From positions 1 to 44,323 of the forward strand of contig CALGUG010000049.1 of assembly GCA_937902315.1 (NCBI GenBank): a DNA stretch of 44,323 nt, written 5' to 3'. The DNA comes from an uncultured Chloroflexales bacterium (lineage in GTDB: Bacteria; Chloroflexota; Chloroflexia; Chloroflexales; Chloroflexaceae). Positions 39,494 to 44,323 of the stretch are shown one piece after another (position 1 is the stretch's first letter; each line of letters opens with the position of its first letter). A model generated the notes under the pieces. The model was not told the DNA's origin, did no database searches, and saw only the letters and a list, made by a program, of their open reading frames with translations. Position numbers and translations under genes: made by a program.

Positions 39494-41755
39494 TCAATTA
39501 AGAGCTTCTAGCTTCGCGAAGCTCGCTAATAGGCGCTTGATGCCCTGCCCATTGAACGAAACCGTGACCTCTTCGTCGTCTTCGACCAGCTTCGAACTGA
39601 TCACTAAGCCTTCGCCGAATTTGCTATGGCGCACTTTCTGGCCCGGGAAGAAGGCGCTCTTACGCTCTGAGGCCGCATCGAGCTGCTTTAGCTGGTTACT
39701 GATGCGGTTTTCGCTCGGCTGAATGCGGCGTGTTCCAGCTATCAACTGCGAACGGCTGCCCAAACCGGGCAAGCTGGGCTGGCTGGCGGCCATTGCGCGC
39801 CGTGGCATGCGATAGATCAGCTCTTTGGGGATATCGGACAGGAAGCGTGAGGGTGTGCTGACCCCGGCGCGGCCCATCGCGACCCGTCGAAAGGCGTAGA
39901 GCATGTAGAGGCGCTGTTTGGCGCGGGTCGCTCCAACGTAAAAGAGGCGGCGCTCTTCTTCGAGCGATTCGCGGCTGTCGATCGAGCGGAAGTGGGGTAA
40001 CAGACCTTCTTCCAGACCGATCAGAAAGACAACCGGGAACTCCAGACCTTTGGCTTGGTGAAGCGTAATACAGGTAACCGAGTCGCGCTCTTCGTTGAGG
40101 GTGTCGATATCGGCTACCAGCGCCACTTCTTCTAAAAAGAGACCTAGCTGCTGTTCGCGCGGCAGCCCTTCGTAGTTAATGGCGATGTTGTAGAGCTCTT
40201 TAACGTTCTCCCAGCGCTCGTTCCCCTCTTCTTCGCCGTACTCTTTGATCAAGGCATCTTCAAAGCCCACCCGTTTGAAGAGAAACTCCATCAGCGCCCT
40301 GAGATCGTATTCGTCGCGGGCAGCGATCAACTCGTCGAGCAGGTGGAGGAAGGCGAGCAATTGGGTACGAATCCGAGGTGCAAAAGGCGATTGGGCTGCG
40401 GTCGAAGGATTCTGCAAGAGTTGGAGTGCGCTGTAGACCGGTATGCTGAGATCGGCGGCCCAACGGTTGAGCTCGTCTTCGCTGCGCTGGCCGATGCCAC
40501 GGGCGGGCCAGTTGATGATGCGATTCAGACTGACGCTATCGAAGGTGTTGTAGCAGACGCGCAGGTAGGCCAAGGCGTCGCGCACCTCTTTGCGCTCGTA
40601 GAAGCGAGTGCCGCCCACCACTTGGTAGCGCACGCCGCGTGCCATAAAGGCCTCTTCAACGGCGCGGCTCTGAACATTGGTGCGGTACATCACGGCGCAG
40701 TCGCTCAGACGATAACCACCAACCTTGGTGAGGCGCATGATCTCGTCGGCCACCCAAGCTGCCTCTTCGTCTTGATCGTAGCCCTCTTGCAAAACCACTT
40801 GGCTGCCTTGGCCGTTTTCGGTCCAAAGCTTTTTGGCGTGTTTACGCTGGCCGCTATTGCTGATGACTGCTTGGGCCACATCTAAGATCGACTGTGTGCT
40901 GCGGTAGTTCTGTTCGAGCATGATTACCCGCGCTTGGGGGTAATCGTCCTCAAACGAGCGGATATTGCGAATATCGGCCCCTCGGAAGGCGTAGATGCTC
41001 TGGTCTTCGTCGCCTACTACAAAGAGGTTCTGGCTCCCGCCTGCCAAAAGTTTCAACAAGAGGTATTGAACGCGGTTGGTATCTTGGTATTCATCGGCCA
41101 AGATGTGGCTATAGCGCCGCTGGTAATTTTCTAAAACGTTGGGGTGTTCGCGGAAGAGCCGAACTGTTTCCAGCAAGAGATCGTCGAAGTCGCAGGCATT
41201 TGTTTCGAGCAGCTTCTTTTGGTAACGATGGTAACAAAGCGCGACCTGCTCTTCAAACATGCCGCGCGCTTGGCGCTCGTATTCTTCCGGGCTGACTAAC
41301 TCATTTTTGGCGCTCGAGATCAGACTCAAAACTGCGCGGGGGTTGGTTTTCTTCTCAGAAATATTCAGCTCTCTCATCACCTGCTTCATTAAGCGCTGTT
41401 GATCGTCGGAATCGTAGATCACAAAGTCGCGCTCACGCCCAAGGTGAATGATGTCGCGTCGCAAAAAGCGTACACAGATGCTATGGAAGGTGCCGACCGT
41501 TAGGGCTGCAGAACGACCTTCGCCTAATAGTTGATCCAAGCGCTCTTTCATCTCGCGAGCGGCCTTGTTGGTAAAGGTCACTGCTAAGATCGAAAAGGGA
41601 TCGATACTTTGTTCGATCATATAGGCGATACGGTGGGTAAGCACCCGTGTCTTGCCGCTTCCTGGCCCTGCAAGAACCAATATCGGGCCATCTATTTCCT
41701 TGACAGCTAGGGCTTGGGCGGGGTTCAAACCCTGAAGTAAAGGTGAGCTACTCAT
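39494..41755 (-). CDS. pcrA: UvrD/PcrA-type DNA helicase
   Basis: A 753-aa superfamily 1A, 3'-5' DNA helicase used in repair, replication restart and removal of RecA filaments. Motifs are in order: Q-motif LNPAQALAV, Walker A AGPGSGKT (29-36), DEYQDTN (motif II), QNYRSTQSILDVA (motif IV), CITLHQAKGLEFPVVF (V) and VGATRAKQRLYM (VI). The C-terminus (FFPGQKVRHSKFGEGLVISS) is the Tudor-like RNA polymerase-binding domain of PcrA. Length fits PcrA (~720-750). GGAAG precedes the ATG. It is monocistronic. Confidence 0.95.
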   Translation of the reverse strand: MSSSPLLQGLNPAQALAVKEIDGPILVLAGPGSGKTRVLTHRIAYMIEQSIDPFSILAVTFTNKAAREMKERLDQLLGEGRSAALTVGTFHSICVRFLRRDIIHLGRERDFVIYDSDDQQRLMKQVMRELNISEKKTNPRAVLSLISSAKNELVSPEEYERQARGMFEEQVALCYHRYQKKLLETNACDFDDLLLETVRLFREHPNVLENYQRRYSHILADEYQDTNRVQYLLLKLLAGGSQNLFVVGDEDQSIYAFRGADIRNIRSFEDDYPQARVIMLEQNYRSTQSILDVAQAVISNSGQRKHAKKLWTENGQGSQVVLQEGYDQDEEAAWVADEIMRLTKVGGYRLSDCAVMYRTNVQSRAVEEAFMARGVRYQVVGGTRFYERKEVRDALAYLRVCYNTFDSVSLNRIINWPARGIGQRSEDELNRWAADLSIPVYSALQLLQNPSTAAQSPFAPRIRTQLLAFLHLLDELIAARDEYDLRALMEFLFKRVGFEDALIKEYGEEEGNERWENVKELYNIAINYEGLPREQQLGLFLEEVALVADIDTLNEERDSVTCITLHQAKGLEFPVVFLIGLEEGLLPHFRSIDSRESLEEERRLFYVGATRAKQRLYMLYAFRRVAMGRAGVSTPSRFLSDIPKELIYRMPRRAMAASQPSLPGLGSRSQLIAGTRRIQPSENRISNQLKQLDAASERKSAFFPGQKVRHSKFGEGLVISSKLVEDDEEVTVSFNGQGIKRLLASFAKLEALN

Positions 41756-41865
41756 AATTATCTTCCATTCAATTATCGAACAAGTGTCTTAGTCTATGGT
41801 ACGTTTGAGTTTCGTGCCTGTCAAGCAGGCTTGCTCTGTGCTGGGCGCTAGCTAGAGTGCCAAAG

Positions 41866-41930
41866 CTCACCGAACAAAAATAGTCAAGTTCCGCTTAGCC
41901 GAAGGCCAAAAAGCTTGAAACCAATTGAGC
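41866..41930 (+). repeat. R2 right half, solitary
   Basis: AACAAAAATAGTCAAGTTCC and the following CGCTTAGCCGAAGGCCAAA repeat almost identically at 42030-42070 inside the next full copy, making a direct repeat ~162 bp apart. Confidence 0.85.
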
Positions 41931-41932
41931 TG

Positions 41933-42096
41933 AGACCGCATCTGTTTAAAGGCTTGCGCTCTTAGAACGCAAAAAACAACACCGGGGAAAGAGTTGTGTG
42001 ACATTTCGCGCTGCCGCGCGAAATGTCACACAACAAAAATAGTCAAGTTCCGCTTAGCCGAAGGCCAAACAGCTTGAAGCAAGCGAGCAGATGTGA
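41933..42096 (+). repeat. R2 MITE-like element, copy 4
   Basis: The ends are degraded (GCATCTG / CAGATGT), but the hairpin is the best formed: a 19-bp perfect stem (41993-42011 with 42016-42034) around TGCC. Confidence 0.85.
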
Positions 42097-42125
42097 AGTG
42101 CGAGGGTGGTGGTGGAAGCGAGGCT

Positions 42126-42169
42126 CCCTTCTCCCGCATTGCGGGAGAAGGGTCGGGGATGAGGGCAGG
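42126..42169 (+). repeat. R3 palindrome, short copy
   Basis: CCCTTCTCCCGC/GCGGGAGAAGGG with loop ATT, then TCGGGGATGAGGGCAGG, identical to the copy at 22030 and again just before an R1 core. Confidence 0.88.
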
Positions 42170-42181
42170 TAGCCCATTTTG

Positions 42182-42240
42182 TAGCCGTAGGCGGACGCGC
42201 TTAAGCTCGTTTTGTAGCTAGCGCTCTTTCCGCCTAGGCA
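42182..42240 (-). repeat. R1 copy L
   Basis: Perfect core 42182-42199. The distal part is degraded (CTTTCCGCCTAGGC near 42226). It is the only copy located between two gene starts. Confidence 0.8.
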
Positions 42241-43220
42241 GATTGGGTATAAGGTTGTGCGCGCCTGAAAAGCTGGTTTCACTGAAGTTGAAACGTTGTA
42301 GTATATTTGATGGCGTTATATAGTTAACAAAAAGCGCAAACGAGCTATATTCCGCTTGTTTTCGCACCCGAAGTCGAGAGATAGCTAGAGAGCCGTGTGC
42401 TCTACAGGAACGAGGTTTTAGCCTGTGCGAAACGATTAGAATGCAGAATCCTTTCAATTTTGATAGGATTTCCGCTGAGAAGTTCAAAGACTAGCCCTTT
42501 AATTATAATTTACAGCTTTGTGTATAATAAGAAGCGTTAGCTTAGCTCTGGAAGCTTCCACTAGCTTGGCGGAGCTCTCGTCTACGCAGAGAGAATGAGA
42601 GTTGGCAAAGAATGGACAAATGCAGACAAAAATCCAAGTATTAGTATTTCTCTATTTGTCTTTTTTTGGCATATTTTTTAAGTCAAATATGGGAATATTT
42701 CAGTAATGAAATATCGGTTTTTGCTGCTTCGATAGCCATATTTTCGTGTATACTATCTCGATAGATGGCCCAAAAAGTGTAAGATGCATGCTCAAATTAT
42801 ACACATTCATATTTGAGTATTATAGGTAATTGTGATATAGTTAACACATAAACAAGAATAGATCGGTAGCTTCTCCTAGCGAGTTGCCTAAAATTGTCCA
42901 ATAATGAGCTGTGTGTACGTGACAAATAGTCAGGTATCGTACGGATTCCTGCGTACAAGAGGAAGCATCCTCCTGAGCCTACGTTTGTCCAGACAAGAGG
43001 TCGATCAGCTAGTGATTAACTCTTAAAGCGTGTTCAGTGCAGCTTAGACGCAACTATGGTCTATTCCCCTGTTTTTAACAAGGTTATCGCCAATTACGTC
43101 ATTATGAGGCGGTGGGTGGTCTTCCTAACTCCAGCGTATCAGGCTTGAACCACTTCCTATCGCGGAGTTGGTATGGAGTTCTTGAAGGGAGCAGCCCTGC
43201 TGTCTAAATGGCGAATCTAG

Positions 43221-43237
43221 ATGCATAGACTATGCAT
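43221..43237. promoter_or_regulatory. 17-bp palindrome before the response regulator
   Basis: ATGCATAG, one central A, CTATGCAT: perfect 8-bp arms ending 29 bp before the ATG. It may be an operator or a stem that masks the start region. Confidence 0.5.
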
Positions 43238-43266
43238 TTGTCAAGAAAGCAACATTTCAAACCATT

Positions 43267-44040
43267 ATGAGCAGTATGTCACACATTACACCAGAAGAGT
43301 CGGCAACCCCCAAACGGATATTAATTGTCGATGATGAGCCCGCCGTAGCCACCCTGCTCCAAGAGGTTTTTCGCAATGCGGGTTACGCCACCACCGTTGC
43401 TACCGATGGTCAAACAGGTTTGAGCCTGGCATTGAAGGAAGACTTCGATGCGATCGTACTTGACTGGGTTCTGCCCGAGATGGAAGGCCCAGAGGTTTGT
43501 CAACGCCTCCAGAACGCTGGCATCACTTCTCCGATCTTGATGCTTTCTGTGAAGCAGCAGTTGCAGGATCGAGTCTTCGGTCTTGACAGCGGTGCCGATG
43601 ACTTCTTGACAAAGCCCTTTGCTGTCGAGGAATTGACCGCTCGTATTCGCGCACTCTTGCGCCGTACCGCTCGCCACGTTGAGAGCAAGCGTCTGACCTA
43701 CGCTGACCTGACGGTCGATACTCAGCGCCACGTGGCTCAGCGTGCCGATCAGCAGCTCCAGCTCACCTCGCGCGAGTTTATGCTGCTGCAGCACTTGATG
43801 AAGCACGCCGAACAGATTCTCTCCCGTGAGGAGATCGCCGAGGCTGTTTGGGGCCAAGGCTTGGACAACCTCTCGAACGTGGTTGACCTCTACATTCACT
43901 ATTTGCGCCGCAAGGTCGAGCGCCCCGGTTTGCCGCGCTTGATCCGCACCGTGCGCGGTATCGGTTACACCCTGCGCGCTGGTGATCTGAAGACAAACCA
44001 AACCGAGGAAGCTCCGGTCGAGAGCGCCGAGTTTAAATAA
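43267..44040 (+). CDS. OmpR/PhoB-type response regulator
   Basis: A 257-aa two-component regulator. The receiver domain (~17-130) has the acidic pair Asp22-Asp23 (VDDEP), phospho-acceptor Asp66 (VLDWVLPEMEG) and Lys116 (LTKPF). The winged-helix DNA-binding domain (~140-235) has the OmpR pattern: LQLTSREFMLLQHLMKHAEQ, SREEIAEAVWG, VVDLYIHYLRRKVE, IRTVRGIGYTLR. Start codons at 43267 and 43276 are both possible and no clear ribosome site is present. No histidine kinase is adjacent in the window, although one could follow beyond its end; the immediate terminator argues against a downstream operon partner. The long upstream palindromic region suggests complex control. Confidence 0.93.
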   Translation: MSSMSHITPEESATPKRILIVDDEPAVATLLQEVFRNAGYATTVATDGQTGLSLALKEDFDAIVLDWVLPEMEGPEVCQRLQNAGITSPILMLSVKQQLQDRVFGLDSGADDFLTKPFAVEELTARIRALLRRTARHVESKRLTYADLTVDTQRHVAQRADQQLQLTSREFMLLQHLMKHAEQILSREEIAEAVWGQGLDNLSNVVDLYIHYLRRKVERPGLPRLIRTVRGIGYTLRAGDLKTNQTEEAPVESAEFK

Positions 44041-44093
44041 GAACTTCCCGTTCCCTCAAAGCCGCCAGGTTTGTGGGACGTTTTTAATCAAGG

Positions 44094-44126
44094 CCCTAAA
44101 CAGTTCGCTGTTTAGGGTCTTTTTTG
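44094..44126 (+). terminator. Intrinsic terminator
   Basis: CCCTAAACAG pairs with CTGTTTAGGG around a TTCG loop, followed by TCTTTTTTG; 54 bp past the response regulator stop. Confidence 0.95.
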
Positions 44127-44172
44127 TTTTGCTCTAACTGTTTGTATTGAGCTGCGCTTGAGGTGCTCAGCG

Positions 44173-44235
44173 CTACGGCGGCCTGGTCTCTGGCTCCCAT
44201 TCGCTCCTCACCGCGTCCGCCTACGGCTACCAGCA
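44173..44235 (+). repeat. R1 copy M
   Basis: CTACGGCGGCCTGGTC, CCCATTCGCTCC and the perfect core at 44212-44229, beyond the terminator of the plus-strand regulator gene. Confidence 0.9.
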
Positions 44236-44244
44236 GGGCCAGCC

Positions 44245-44323
44245 CGCCCTCATCCCCGACCCATCTCTCGCATTGCGGGAGCTGTACATTAGCCACAAAT
44301 CGACATACGGTCAGCGTTATCTG
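44245..44323 (-). repeat. R3 repeat, truncated by window edge
   Basis: CGCCCTCATCCCCGACCC, a partly decayed palindrome and then the GTACATTAGCCACAAATCG unit. The last 43 bases are the exact reverse complement of 13-55. Confidence 0.9.

Larger units (their letters stand above)
41756..43266. other. 1.5-kb gene-free region upstream of the response regulator
   Basis: The first 480 bp hold R2, R3 and R1 copies. From ~42480 the DNA becomes AT-rich and carries inverted repeats: CTCAAAT/ATTTGAG (42791-42817), a nested stem GTACGTGAC..GTCA..CGTAC (42915-42942), GAGGA/TCCTC (~42960) and ATGCATAGaCTATGCAT (43221-43237). Candidate -10 boxes are TATAAT at 42523 and TATACT at 42749. No credible ORF was found. 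Confidence 0.6.

Noticed and set aside
42900..43266. Possible cyclic-di-GMP or cobalamin riboswitch before the response regulator.
   Set aside because: The hallmark sequences of those classes are not visible; only generic hairpins are.
1..44323. CRISPR array.
   Set aside because: Repeats are dispersed and in both orientations, without regular spacers; no cas genes are present.

Overview
The window most resembles a member of the phylum Chloroflexota, probably a Herpetosiphon-like member of class Chloroflexia. This is an inference. It rests on moderate GC content, on the gene families and their order (ribokinase-argC-argB-Crp-moaB-V4R-yidD, a fused sugar permease, an FHA/kinase pair, a fused NTP-transferase/phosphomannomutase), and on long intergenic stretches filled with dispersed palindromic repeats. 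No rRNA, tRNA, CRISPR array, transposase, phage gene or plasmid replication gene was seen. Both ends of the window lie inside inverted copies of one repeat, so it is probably a contig of a draft assembly that stops at repeats.

Layout. 0-5.4 kb is on the minus strand: a 2-hydroxyacid dehydrogenase; a small operon of a deleted methyltransferase remnant, a cupin and a YwiC-like membrane protein; an acetyl xylan esterase; and an MFS transporter. 5.7-12.4 kb holds a lipoprotein, a MazG-like pyrophosphohydrolase, a ~595-aa protein with a possible nucleoside-phosphorylase-like C-terminus, an unusual coiled-coil/GreA-C-terminal protein and a ParB/Srx-like protein. 12.7-18.6 kb has a histone-deacetylase-family hydrolase that overlaps comF tail to tail, an FHA protein and Ser/Thr kinase in tandem, and a DUF305 protein behind a serine hydrolase. 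18.8-21.5 kb carries a 53-codon ORF coupled to a large sugar-nucleotide enzyme, followed by a secreted beta-helix protein on the other strand.

23.9-29.5 kb is a plus-strand run: ribokinase, argC, argB, a Crp/Fnr regulator, moaB, a V4R-like protein and yidD. 30.5-31.8 kb is an ECF sigma factor overlapping a membrane protein that is probably its anti-sigma factor. 32.1-37.2 kb is a carbohydrate ABC uptake operon with two paralogous solute-binding lipoproteins and one polypeptide carrying both permease domains; no ATPase is nearby. The rest is an alpha/beta hydrolase, a PcrA/UvrD helicase, 1.5 kb of AT-rich palindrome-bearing DNA and an OmpR-type response regulator.

The least explained signal is the intergenic DNA. 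It holds three interleaved repeat families. R1 (13 copies) has an 18-bp core and a strong polarity relative to gene 3' ends. R2 is a MITE-like element with 12-bp terminal inverted repeats and an internal hairpin whose two arms covary between copies. R3 is a GC-rich palindrome often placed beside R1.
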